Counted from the first letter of the stretch, positions 1 through 11,139 are shown. The stretch: 23,037 bases of DNA from Carex sylvatica (GCA_964058845.1 CAXKVR010000754.1:1-23037), one strand, 5' to 3'. Notes: generated from the letters alone by a model not told the origin. Program-made: numbers and translations.

Positions 1-227
1 GAAGCGATATGTTCCATTCCATGGTTTAGGGCTCAAGAGGAATTACTAATAAATCATGCTAGTGTTTGTCATATGTATCCATTGTTTTCGTTTTTCTCTG
101 TTGTAAGTTGGCTTAAAGTGTTGTATTCTAATTTGAAAAACTAACTCTTTATTAGGTGCTGAAACAATATTCATTTTCCATGTATGGAAGATTTTCTTTT
201 TAACCTTCTCAATTTTTTTCTTTTTAG
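1..227 (+). other. Intron upstream of the first visible B3 exon
   Basis: No coding segment is visible. The stretch ends in a long pyrimidine tract followed by TTTTTAG at 221-227, a good acceptor for the exon that begins with an Arg codon at 228. The 5' end of the intron and the upstream exon lie outside the window. Confidence 0.6.
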
Positions 228-2119
228 AGGATTCCTCCAGCCTTTTGCCAACAAATAGATAAAAAAGCCATCAATGGCATGGCCTACCTGAGAGGCCCAA
301 GTGGGCACAAATGGCAGGTGGAGTTGATGCAGAGCAATAACGAGCTATATTTCGAGTCTGGTTGGAGGGACTTTGTTTTTGACCACTCCATTCAGGTTGG
401 TGAGATATTGGTTTTTCGGTATGAAGGGCAAAACAGCTTCTCAGTTCAAGTGTTTGACCGTTCAGCATGTGAGAAGGAATCAGCATTTAGTGCTCAGCCG
501 AGCAAGTCTAGCAAAGGAGAGAGCCGTAATGGCCAATCAGTTTTACAAGAGCAGCCAAATATGGCACTTGTTGTCGTCAAGAAGGAAGAGCCAGACGGTA
601 ATTTATCTGCTCTTTTTTTATTTTAAATTTTTTGTTGTCTCATGGAGTATCATATTAGCAAGTTACCTTTAGGTTTCTGTCGATAGTGGGATCCAATTAG
701 GGGCAATAAAATATAAGTTTCCAAATGAATGGAATTGACCAATATGAAGCAATATCAAACCAGTATAGGGTTTGATTGGTATATTATCAAATTCTTCATT
801 TGCCAAAGGTATTGTATTGATCTGGGTCAGAGAAGTTAGATCTTAGAATTTACTGACTATTTGTTTCTAAATACCGTTTTTGGTATTTCTCTAATACTGT
901 TGTGCTCTTGTTAATAAAGCAGATTTCACATATTCAAGATCATTAATGCCAGCTAAAACACCTGAACAACCCTCATACAAGCGATGGCTAAGCCACAATA
1001 CCGATAACAGATCATGGACAGAAGGTAGACATCTCCATATTCCATCAAGTATGCAAAGTTGCATATCTCATTCTCTTACATATTATAATTCTTATTACAC
1101 AGTAACTAGACCAAAGAGATTGCCTACGATTGTGTCACAAAGGCGACCTGTCACCCAAGAAGAGATATCTAACACTCTTCAGAAGGCTAAGTTGTTTGCA
1201 TCTGAAAACCCTTTTATTATTATTGCGATGCGCAACTCCTATGTCTATTGCAGCTTTTTTTTGGTAAGATCCTTTTGGACTGTTGGGAAAATTACACCTA
1301 TTGATTATCTGTGAGATATAATAAATTTACGAATAACTAGTTGTGTGCCTTAAGCAAGCTCGTTCACATTGTTCTTATTATTGTTATGATAGGTTATACA
1401 GTAATTGATAACTTATATTTATGTGGCCGTATGGAGTAGATATTGGGTTTATCTGTTATTTTTTTATAACCTTTAGCAGAACTTAGTTGTCAATATTTTT
1501 ATACTGTAGTGCTACCATATAATTCTAAAAGGTGATTCGAGTGACTCATTTTTATCCTTTGAATTATCATAAAGTCAGTAACCAACGGGTACAGCTTCAG
1601 TACCAACACAAGTAATGCAAGAACACTGGTAGAAGCAACAATGAGTGTTATCAGAATTAGATGTACTACTCCTTGACTATTGTTATTACTGATATTTTAG
1701 TATGGGACATGTGGTTTGCAGGCTGATACATATATTCAATTTGTTTGTCCTGCATAAGCAATCACTTGTGCTGCTGCCCAAACTTCTGTTTAAAACTCAG
1801 CTTAAGTTTTGGTTTTTCTGTTGCAATGCAGTCTCTCCCTGTTGATTTTGTAAGGGAGAATCTCCCAAAGAAAAATGCAAAGTTAACCCTGTGGGACCCC
1901 ACAGGAAGGTCCTGGCCCATCATTTATGTGTGCTACAATGGCCGTCATGGTGCACTGAGTGGCGGGTGGGGTAAGGCTGCTGTGGCGAACAACCTAGAAA
2001 TCCATGATGTTGTGGTGCTTGAGATTGTGAAGAAAAATCATTTGAAGATGCACATTTATAGGGTGATTGACGAGATTACCCCGTTTAGACGCGGTTGTGA
2101 TGTTGAGTGTGAACAATGA
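228..2119 (+). CDS. B3 domain-containing protein, REM type with two B3 domains (5' partial)
   Basis: This is the 3' part of a plant B3-family transcription factor gene; such proteins bind DNA in the nucleus. Exons 228-597, 923-1024, 1103-1263 and 1832-2119 join in one frame with GT/AG introns of 325, 78 and 568 bp, giving 306 visible residues and a TGA stop. The first B3 domain (visible residues about 1-84) starts at RIPPAFCQQID and carries LRGPSGHKWQVEL, an FESGWRDFV segment and VGEILVFRYEG, all typical of B3. A hydrophilic linker rich in Lys, Ser and Pro follows. The second B3 domain (about 187-299) has FIIIAMRNSYVY, SLPVDFVRENLP, LWDPTGRSWP and GGWGKAAVANNLEIHD. The N-terminus, including the first strand of B3-1, must lie in an exon upstream of the window; I see no exon in 1-227. 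The two-B3 layout resembles REM16 and rice Os11g0197600-like proteins, but I cannot assign an orthologue or target genes. Splice sites were placed by reading, without transcripts. Confidence 0.87.
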
Positions 2120-2520
2120 GCTGACTTGCTGAGACAACCTTTGCAGTGATGCTTGTTGTGATGTTGTAGCTTTAGAAATTATGATGTTGAGAATTGTAAT
2201 AATTCAAAAATCTGCAGAACTAATAACGACCTTTTCTGCGGTGACTGTTGTGATGCTGTAGCTTTGGAAAACTAGGATGTTGAGTATTGTAATAATTTAG
2301 AATCTGCAGAAAATTGTTTTCATAATAAGATTGAAAATTATGCAACTCTTAATCTAGGCTTGCGATTGATAGAAATAAAAGATTGAGGAGGCCTAAACGG
2401 AACTTTTCATCCTTCCAACCCAACTGAGAGGGTCGAAAAATGTCTGATCAGCCCTGATCGGTCCTTTAAATTCTGCCATTTTTTTTACAGAATCAAATAA
2501 ATGGTTTTGGAGGGCTCAAT
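2120..2520 (+). other. Probable 3' UTR of the B3 gene, with AATAAA signals
   Basis: Downstream of the TGA at 2117-2119 there are AATAAA hexamers at 2374-2379, 2496-2501 and 2518-2523. The first lies about 255 bp after the stop and is a plausible polyadenylation signal. The cleavage site cannot be fixed without transcripts. Confidence 0.45.
2135..2310 (+). repeat. Imperfect tandem duplication in the B3 3' UTR, two units of about 92 bp
   Basis: The block at about 2135-2218 recurs at about 2226-2310. Shared segments in order include GTTGTGATG, TGTAGCTTT, GATGTTGAG, ATTGTAATAATT and ATCTGCAGAA. The units differ by scattered substitutions and one-base gaps, so the duplication is not recent. It lies entirely after the stop codon. 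Confidence 0.75.
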
Positions 2521-3710
2521 AAACGGCCTTCTCAGTTTTCTAATTCAACCAATTACTGGCCTAGGTAAGTGATTGTAACTTTTATATTATGTTTGTTCGG
2601 ATTATTATTGGATGATGGTTATATTTTCTTGTGGATGAATATCAGTCTTTGTTCATGAACATTTTTAAACTGTCTTTGGTCAGCAAGCTTTTATTCATGC
2701 TACATTAATTTTGTTGAGGTTGCAAAGTCGCGAGGGGCTCCACCTTTGCATAACTAACACTCCTAAAACTTTTTTTCTAGCCAACTGAGCTAACTGCCCT
2801 TTCTCTGCTGGAAATTTTATCCCTACACAATTTTGTCAATTTTGGTGGAATCTTGAGTTCTTCATAGATAAGATTTGGAAACTATAATTTGCGGTACTTG
2901 ATCAAAGCAGGGGCCAAAGGTCAGATGAAGGGGTTCCCTAGACAATGTTGTCATTTGGTGTTCCCTAGATGTCAAAATTTTGGCTCCATCTTCTCATTAC
3001 ACTACCTTCCCTCCTATAATATCAGCAGTTATTGCATTCAGCTTCATGCTACTGCGTACCTTGACACAAGTGTATGGGTTCATCTAATGGTGGTTGTGGC
3101 CTGTGAGATTTGAGCGCTCAATATTAAAAACCCATGGCGACGTAATTGACTTTACATAAACACAAGGAGCTGCACAAGGAGCAACAATAGACTGAAAAGA
3201 TACTGAAAGTTAATAAGTTTTTACTATAGTGTTTTGAAAGATAAGATCGCTTTTACAATGCAAATCTTTGATCAGGGAAAATTGAGCCAGATTACAACTG
3301 GAGAACAAAACATTATATTGGAAGTACTTCAAATTCAGCATGCTTCACAAAGAGTCGATCACCAGAGCAATTTTGACTGAACAAAACTGTAAGGTAATCA
3401 TTATTTTGATGAAAAATGTACTTCTAAATTGGCACAAAAATGATTATAAACAATGTTAGCATGACACAAAAATTATATGGTAGCTACAAAACCACCACTA
3501 GGAAAAGTGTGCACACAGAGGGCTACGAATTCTATCATTCGAAATATATAATCAAGAAAAAAAAAAAAATGCAGTGAAAGGCAGAGTTCTGCACTTTGCA
3601 AATTATGGAGGATACAATGCAAACAATAGGCATTGCTTCTATCTTCTATGGCTGGAGCTAGCATTTTCTATTGCACATTACAGCACGAATGGACACACCT
3701 GGCGTGATTG
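2520..3710. other. Intergenic region between convergent B3 and QS genes
   Basis: Apart from the tRNA-like relic, no gene is recognised. The open frame at 2889-3113 (+) has no family features. The QS 3' UTR should occupy the upper part (minus strand, below 3711), but no canonical AATAAA is visible on that strand close to the stop. A run of 13 A's lies at about 3557-3569. Confidence 0.5.
2716..2799 (-). repeat. tRNA-derived sequence (SINE head or tRNA relic)
   Basis: Read on the minus strand from 2799, the sequence starts GGGCAGTTAGCTCAGTTGG. This contains a perfect-looking polymerase III A box, TAGCTCAGTTGG (complement of 2781-2792). About 50 bases further on is ATGCAAAGGTGGAG, then GCGACTTTGCAACCTC, which looks like a decayed B box (consensus GGTTCGAANCC). 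The order and spacing fit a tRNA or the head of a plant SINE. The B box is mutated and no sound cloverleaf is evident, so this is a relic and not a working tRNA gene. Confidence 0.5.
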
Positions 3711-6700
3711 TCATGAGATGGGTTCTCTGTTCTTACTGAGAATTTGATCAACAAGCTTGTCTGCCAGTTTTCCTGTTGCCTGCATTTTCAGTGAAGGTAC
3801 AAATTAAAAAATGTTCTTCATGCCTTTTTAGACCAGTAAAATAGCACTAAAAAGCTACAATAACTTTTTTGTATTACTGCCACCAAACCATCTGAACTTT
3901 TCATCCATCACAAACACCTCTCTGACAATCATCCTGTTTCATGACAATTATCAACCTAATAGAAATTTCTTCTATTAGAGTGTTAACTATTTTGGGGAGC
4001 TTAGCTGGTCTGGCCCCTTCTCTTTCTAGGTCAGAAGCACAGAGGAGCCAAATAATGTTTCAAAATTTCAACCACCATGAGCAGGGAGGCCATCCCAGGC
4101 CGATACAATACAGCATATTTTATTTTCAGTTATGGCCTTCTCATGTGTGACAGTCTATGCTTGATGTCATGATGTCATGTTGTCAGAGTGACAAATTGAC
4201 AGTGAGTACTGGGAGCTTCTGACATGGTGATTGTCTGTTTGTGTGCTGCTGGTGAGTGATGCCATCTGACAGACAACTCCAGCTTTTCTTTTCTTTACTG
4301 TCTTGGGAGTTTTTTTAGGGATTTAAGTATGCATATATTTATTTTCCTTTTCTTTTCTTTTCTTTTATTTTTCTTTTTTCCTCTTCTTGTGCTCTTCTTA
4401 TTCATTTGTAAAAATCAGCAGTGGCTGGTTGGCTTACGAGCTCAAAATGGGAAAGGACTAAAATTACCTTGAGTCTTCTTTTTTGTTTCTTGTTAAACTT
4501 TTGTTATCAGATAAATATCTGTAACCTCTGTCTTATTCGAAATAATAAATAATAGCTATTTTTAATTAAAAAAAAATCATTTTTGGAAATAAAAAATCTG
4601 TTTCACCAACCAAGTTTTTTCCCAAAAATCATTCCTGTGCAAAACAGGAACCTGCTTAATGAAATTAAGAAAAAAAAGCTACTGTTTGTTCACTGTTTTT
4701 AATTTTTTTTTTTATGAAGTGATATTTTTATGTCTCCAAATTTGGAAAAACAAGAAATCTAAGAAGTATAATGTTCTTTTGCTCAATTTCCATCAAATAC
4801 TTAAATGTGTTAATCAAATAACAGTAATATTAAATAGTTTCTTTTTCTTTCATTTCTTTTTGGAGGGGTGAGTTAGGGAATGGCTGGAGGCTGGGTTGTT
4901 TGTCACAAGTTAATCATTTAAGGTACTGTGGCATTATCGCAACCTATCCTCTGAAACAGGGCAATTCAACCTCTTTCAATAGTCACAATGTTAAGTCCAT
5001 TTAGTCAACCTCTTTGCCATCACCAAGGTTTGAAACCTGTGCCATCGGCAATAGGTGCTATTGACATGCACTTTACTCGATAGAATTTTATAGGGTCGAA
5101 CTTTATGCCAATAGGCATTTCAGATCTATTATGTCGCTGTTTGAAGGTCTCTTCACTCTGGTCAGTTTTGACTTTTGAGTATCTGCATTTGTTGCTGGTA
5201 AACCCTGTGCCAGCTTCAATTGCAACAACAATATCCAAACATGGAAGCCCAATAAACAAAAGCGTAAAAGGCCCAACATAGCCTGAATGTCAATAACATC
5301 ATCAAAACAAAGAAACAAACATAATTCACTGACCTGGAAATGCCTCATGTGCAAAATTGGTTCACATCCGACTTCTGCAACTGATCTTCCTAAAGGAGTT
5401 TTCACATTAAATCTGCTGGCTTGGAATGCAGATAAGACACCCTCTTCATCTGGCACTTGATGGCATACTCTCAGTAGTGACCTAAGTGAGTTCATCTGAA
5501 AAGTAAACGGAATGAAAAACTTGAGACTTAAATAACGGGATGCAACTTTAATCAGACACAACGGAACCTCATACCAGCTCATCTGATCCTTAGTACAATC
5601 TTGTCAAATTTCTTTTTTATATTTTTTTTATTATTTCTTATCTTTTTTCCGCAACTTGCTTTTTATTCTAATAAACTCATACATGAAATACTCTGTCCCA
5701 ACTAAAATAACAACCTGTTTCAACTTTAGTTATCCTTTTATTCAATTATCATTTCCTCAAACACTGTCCAATTTAAACCAGTAACATAAGTTGGTTTTGG
5801 CCATTGCAACTAGGGTTCAAGTAAGATTAAAACAAGCACAACTCATGCAATTAATTAGACAGCAAACCTTCATGTACGGACAGGAAGCACAACCACCATG
5901 GATAGAGCATCCTTCACCAGCAACGACTCCAGGGACTACACCGAGACTAGCCACACCATCAGAACCATTCACAGGAGCAGCTGATACTGAATCTGAGGAA
6001 ACTGGAAACACAATTTCCACCTCAACTTTAGGTGAGCCTGTGCCTTTCTTACCAAGCAATTCCTGCACCACAGCTACAATGGAGGTGATCATGCCTGACT
6101 CTGTACCGAGCACAAACTGGAGATGTTCGGCCACATCTCGGTCCAGTGCTTCCTTTACACGGCTTTTGATGAAATCCAGGATGTTCTGAGTTGATCCCAC
6201 CACCCCCATCCCTCTCCTTTTTGCCTCCATTGCCAGAGAGAACATCTCTCCTGGTACCTCAAAATGTGCTGTCAGGTATGAGTCGCAGTACAGTTCTTTT
6301 ATTTTCTCTACTACTTCATGACCGAACATGTCATGGACAATGCAATTACCATCCTAAAAAGGGAAGTTGCTAAGTTAGTACTACCTCATGCATGAAGCAT
6401 AAAACCTATCTATTTTGAACATGTACCTGATAGTAGTGCAGTTGCGATAATAATGATTTAATGGATTTTCTATCATGTATTGGATGTATCTCTTTGATCT
6501 CTTCATCTGATAAGGCAGCCATTTGGTGAAACAACTCCACTATGTTTGCACCCATATATGAATCAGGGCCATACCAAACATTCACATCTGGTACTTGTGC
6601 AAAAGCCTGTTAAAACAAATGCAAGAATTATGTCTAGAGATATAGAAAGGATCCATAGAGATGTGAGGAGCGAGGTGCGAGCATGGCATAAATCTGCAAG

Positions 6701-9700
6701 GAACCATCTTCCTGTGGTGCTGTATTGTATGGTAAAGATCAAATCTAGTTGTCTTCATTGGTGGCCTCTTGTTATTGGCTTATGGTCCAAGGCTTAAGTT
6801 TACTTGATTGTCCTTTTGAATGATAACATACCAACTTTAACAATCCAAATTGTGTGTACCATCATTGGTACAGTAATGATGGTAGAGTTCTGGGAGTTTC
6901 TTTCCCTTCTATTTAATGTTCTAAAGAAATCAATATTGAAGCTTTAATTTAGCATACCTTCATAAAGTTTCAAACAATAAAAAAAAGGACAGCAATGAAA
7001 GAGAAAAAGTGGGATGCTGATTAAGGCTGAAGCTAAAATGTGAATAATTTAACTTTGGTAATATATGTATGTACATTTAACATATCAACATCAATGAGAA
7101 TAGTTAACCCTTAACTAAATTTACCTGTAAAATTGTCTGGACGACATTAGAGGAGGTACAAGTTATAGTAGGGACCAGCTCATGGCCATGAGCCTTCGTC
7201 TCGAGGGAAGTGTTTATGTAAATAACATGTAGGGAAGGGGGTGATTTTGATGCAGTATCCAAGAATTGCTTGTATGATTCACTTGATGCTGCATCTGCTA
7301 AAGAACACCCGATCTGTGCATCTGACATCCTATACACACCAACCTAAAGAAAACAGCTGTCAGAAATACTAAAAGGATCTTTAATATTTTGATAATCTTC
7401 TATTTCAGCCTTGGAAAAGTTTTGATATGCTTTTATATACTCCAGGAAAATAAAGAAGGATTAGCTTGAAGAGATGTCCAAAGCCCCAAACTAACCAGCT
7501 TCTAAGTTCCCTCTCATTTGCTTAAAAGTCTCAATATATCCCGTATGCCCCTAGAAACAAGAGCAATAACCCCGCATCCCATAACCCTTAACAGTTGTTT
7601 AAAAAAAAGAATCCTGCAAACTACCTTTCCTCAAAGTTTATCTTTGCATCCATAAATTAATAGGCAACTGGGACTTTGTAGAGAGAAATGTGGAGTAGAG
7701 AGGTGGAATTTCCTGTCTTCCAGAGGACTTCCCTCAAATTACAGGGTATATAAAAATTATAAGATTTTTCATAGATAAAGATGCCTTATATATGGCTGGA
7801 AAAAAAATGTAAAGAAACAACATACCTTCTGAAAACCTGCTTGATCAAGAATAGCACGAACATTTTCTGACATAAAATCAACACCAAGAACTGTAATATA
7901 CTGACAACCTGCTTCTGCCATTTTAACAGCCGAATCAGCCATGACTAGTGAGTCCGATATGTGAATGTGAGGCCAGTGCCTTTTTGCTGCAGTCAGAATT
8001 CCCTGGACTTCTGGGTCCATGTAGAAATGGGCAACCACACCAATTTGTTTCTTTCTTAGCACGCTCACAAGTTCTTTTATCTTCGACTCATCAGGGGATA
8101 AAAACATTGCCTTCACGCAAGCAATTGATTAGTTAATTTTTGTTCAATTCAACAAAGTAAAGCAATAGAAAAATAAAGGAAGATGCTATTTAAACAGTTT
8201 TTAAGCAAGTAGACAAAAAAAAAAAGTCAAAAGTTTTTTTTCTTTTCTTTTCTTGCGTTTTGTATCAAGAAAAGAAGCTGTTCATTTAATTGTAACTTAG
8301 TAAGCAGATGTTTTAGTACAATAAAGGGCAAAATGAAAAAAGAAAATGAAAATTAGACACAAGTCCAGTCTGATATATAAGAAGAGCATGCAAATCCAAC
8401 CAACAACAAATGGTTTTTCCGGTAAGACTTACCATTTATATCCCAACAATTAGTCATTTACACATCGACCTACATGTAATGGTTTTTAAACATCAATGCC
8501 CGTCCAACAAGGATTGAAAATAGAGAGGCTCATACTACGAGAAGGTGTCCCTAACATAAAATGCCCATCCAATAAGGATTGCAAATGGAGAGGGCTGTAC
8601 CATTTCAAGTAGGTATCCCAAACATGATGAGGTTTCAGTTTTGCTCTCTCATTATTATTGTGTATGACAGCCATATAAGTACTAATAGAAAATGTGTACA
8701 AGGACCAAGGGCCAATATCTTTTGATATCTCCATCTTAGAATCAAGTCAGCCAAATATCCCCTACTTGGGCTTGAATATGTGAACCCACTTTTCAGCATA
8801 GACCTCTAATATTAGAATAAAGTACTTCCCTCTTGCTTATGGCCTCACTTTTCAATATAGGCCTCGATTTTAATATTCATCAACTATTTCTTTTAGTACA
8901 ATGGAAGTTGTATGGCAGCATTCATCATTGCCAGAAGATTTTAGGAGAAGGTATCCCCTCAAATAATTATAAGAACAGTTCCAGCTTTTGACTTAAAATC
9001 GATACTCAAAGTAGGTGATCATTGTTAAAGCATGATTTGAGTTAACTAAAATGCTATCTCCTCATTTCATTTAAGCACTTAATACAACCGTATAATTTTT
9101 AAGTAGTTAAAAACCGTGAGTGATTATTCAACATCATGCTCACATTCAATGAAAATCCAAATTTCTTTGTTTTGCACTAACACAATAAATATATAACGTA
9201 CAAGTACATATGTTCTAAATAGCTAAAAAACACTTGTATGCTCATATATCTCACCTGGGCCTCAGCATAGTTCCCCTGGGCCCGGATTCCACCTGAACCA
9301 ATAACCAGCGAAGGAAATGGGTCAACTGGAGGTCTCCCTTCCCTCTCAGCAATAGCAGCCTTGGCTCTCTTCTGCATGGCAATCAGGACATTGTGCCATG
9401 TGTTCACCCGTGAATGGGTACCACCCTTGCCTGATGATCCCACCACATTAAGTTCCGCAAAGTCCTCTGGGTGCAATTCTAAAACCTCTTCAGGTGAGGC
9501 ACCATCAAGCACTGAGATAAGACATGCACAATATCCGCGAGTTATTTCTGAGTCTGAGTCAGCTGAGAATTGCATGGTGTAGCCGTCCGTTGAGGCTGAC
9601 AACCACACCTGAGATTAAGATGCAAGAGAACAAAAAGTCTCAGGTGCCATCTCAAGCAATTTTAACACTAGACCATTGGCTATACCATGACCCAAGGAGG

Positions 9701-10597
9701 CAAGGATTACAAAATTGGCAGGTAAACTGGAGTGCTTCCTTTACCTGACCTAGTGCCAATAATTCTGAATATCCCCCAAAACATGTTTCAAATAAAAAAG
9801 ATAGGCAATTCAGTTCAGATTGAGATTGTGGTTTGATTGGCTATACCAGGATATTAGCATCAGTGAAGGTAATCGCTTGGTTCAACTATATACTATGAGA
9901 TAATACTTGAAGTACAAACTAAATAAACAGTTTGTTTAGTTCCTTCCAATAAATTTCCTTTACTCAAGGCGATTTAGAGCCAAATATCCATCACTTTTTA
10001 GTTTTGGTCACGACTTTTCACGGTGTTTTAAAACTTTTTAAGTTGATGAACAGAAAGCAGATAGCAAAAGGGTATCTCTCCGTATTATTTCTCTTCCATC
10101 AGTTGGTCTTAAATTCATTATTTGATTTGCTGTGTGAAACTGTATACCTGTCTCTCCATATAAAATCAATTATTTGGTTTTCAATTCAATACCTGAGCAG
10201 TGCAGCCCATGACCCGGTTTGATAGAGCTCGAGCTGAAGCAGGGAAAAATGGTAGTGACGTGGCATATTCCAGCAACAGCTTAACCCGGTCCAACGGCTC
10301 TGGCAAGGAGCCAAACTCATCAACAAGCCGTCTCAAGTTCAGTCGGGGAGTTGAGACTTTGTGAGAAGCCGGGACCGCCGTGTCAGATGCAACCGCCGAG
10401 CAGCTTAAATTAGGGTTATGATTGGAGGTAGCGCTGGACGCATGTTGGCACCTAGTTGAAAGGGAATTGAAACGCCGCCGTAGCGGTGGTAGACTGACAG
10501 AGCGGACTGGGAGAGTCTGGGAAGTAGCGTAATGGTTAGGGTTAGAGTTAGATTTGAGAAGAGGTGGAGATATGGCTGAAAGAGCTGCTGATTCCAT
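3711..10597 (-). CDS. QS: Quinolinate synthase, chloroplastic (SufE-NadA fusion), complete, 8 exons
   Basis: This enzyme condenses iminoaspartate with dihydroxyacetone phosphate to quinolinate for plastid NAD synthesis, using an oxygen-sensitive [4Fe-4S] cluster. Exons on the minus strand are 10597-10193, 9608-9255, 8110-7826, 7343-7125, 6606-6427, 6353-5868, 5495-5334 and 3779-3711: 2160 nt, 719 residues plus TGA, close to the roughly 718 of the Arabidopsis protein. Residues 1 to about 80 are Ser-rich and basic with few acidic residues, as in a chloroplast transit peptide. A SufE domain (about 86-222) has its sulfur-accepting Cys at 132 in VMGCTAQVW. The NadA domain (about 255-715) shows AHFYMDPEVQG, HISDSLVMADSA, INTSLETKA and the ends HPIHD and MKMNSL. 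By alignment from memory with E. coli NadA (C113, C200, C297), the cluster ligands are C361 (IGCSLAD), C485 (GNCIVHD) and C639 (last Cys of CSIHGGCASC). No frameshift or in-frame stop was seen. No in-frame upstream ATG was seen in the 5' leader. Confidence 0.95.
3780..5333 (-). other. QS intron 7 (1554 bp)
   Basis: This is the longest intron of the gene and separates the last 22 codons from the rest. On the minus strand it starts GTCAGTG and ends AAATGCAG. It holds pyrimidine-rich simple sequence (TTTTC units around 4345-4375 on the plus strand) and A/T runs. Open frames at 5020-5259 (-) and 3941-4150 (+) show no recognisable domain. Confidence 0.85.
8111..9254 (-). other. QS intron 2 (1144 bp), at the SufE/NadA boundary
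   Basis: The splice signals on the minus strand are GTGAGATA and GCGTGAAG. The intron contains a degenerate tandem duplication (8495-8627) and two similar pieces at about 8787-8810 and 8845-8866 that share CACTTTTCA, ATATAG/CATAG and CCTC. No coding potential was seen. Confidence 0.85.
8495..8627. repeat. Degenerate tandem duplication in QS intron 2, period 65 bp
   Basis: The unit starting AATGCCCGTCCAACAAGGAT at 8495 recurs as AATGCCCATCCAATAAGGAT at 8560. It continues with matching AGAGAGG, AGGTGTCCC/AGGTATCCC and related segments. A further AGAAGGTATCCCCTCAAAT near 8946 may be a third fragment. Confidence 0.7.
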
Positions 10598-10716
10598 AGG
10601 TGTGAGGTGGGGACGAGGGAAGGAGGCGAAGCAGCAGCCGCTTGCGTTTGTAAACCTTTTGGTTTTGTGGAGGGGAAAATGGCGGGGTGTTTCTTTACAG
10701 GAGGGTGGGTGGGATT

Positions 10717-10724
10717 TATTTATA
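10717..10724 (-). promoter_or_regulatory. TATA box of the QS gene
   Basis: The minus strand reads TATAAATA here, about 120 bp upstream of the QS ATG. Transcription would be expected to begin roughly 30 bp downstream, near 10685-10695, giving a 5' leader of about 90-100 nt. The interval 10598-10800 is clearly more GC-rich than the DNA beyond it. Confidence 0.65.
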
Positions 10725-10932
10725 CATGGAAGGAAAAGTAGGGTGTAGAGGGTGGGGCCCGACTCGGGATTGTGTGATTTGAGAGGATCGAGGCGGCCTT
10801 GACTAGCTTAAAAGGAAAATTGAACGAAAAACATAAATAAATGATGTCAATAATAACCTTCTAATTGTTTATTCGATCCGTGCGGACCTAACTTTTTTTT
10901 TTTACCAGAGAGTTCCATTTCTATATGAACTC

Positions 10933-11139
10933 GTATCCTCTGCATTAACTCAGAAAGGAATCTTTTGGGTAATGTATCTAAACCGTCCGATTTACTTTAA
11001 AAAGCGTGTGAATTAGATCTGCATTAATATTAAAGAATTCATATGTTAAAATCAGACCATCAAATTAGTTTTGTATATTATCAAACGACCGAGATCCATT
11101 AACTCAAAAGAGAATCTTTTGAGTTAATGCAGAGGATAC
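10933..11139. repeat. Inverted-repeat element with nested hairpin
   Basis: GTATCCTCTGCATTAACTCA (10933-10952) is perfectly inverted at 11120-11139, and the arms continue inward with mismatches for about 45 bp more (TCTTTTGGGTAAT against TCTTTTGAGTTAAT; ACCGTCCGATTT against GGTCGTTTGAT). The right arm also contains a perfect 14-bp stem with a 3-bp loop at 11098-11128. The ends may reach about 10909 and 11165. No target duplication was found. The structure fits a MITE. Confidence 0.65.

Noticed and set aside
2889..3113. 74-codon plus-strand open frame in the intergenic gap
   Set aside because: It has no recognisable motif or splice context, and its length is ordinary for chance.
5020..5259. 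Possible second tRNA-derived SINE (AGGTTTCAAACCTTGG on the minus strand near 5023-5038)
   Set aside because: The word resembles a B box, but no A box lies at the right distance upstream.
5103..5582. Long open frame on the minus strand
   Set aside because: Only its middle part (5334-5495) is coding, as QS exon 7; the rest reads into introns 6 and 7.
5791..6189. 132-codon open frame on the plus strand
   Set aside because: It is antisense to QS exon 6 (5868-6353), whose product matches NadA, and it has no domain of its own.
9361..9582. Plus-strand open frame
   Set aside because: It is antisense to the SufE-encoding exon 2 of QS.
10554..10748. Plus-strand open frame over the QS start and promoter
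   Set aside because: It overlaps the start of QS exon 1 and the TATA region, and has no family features.
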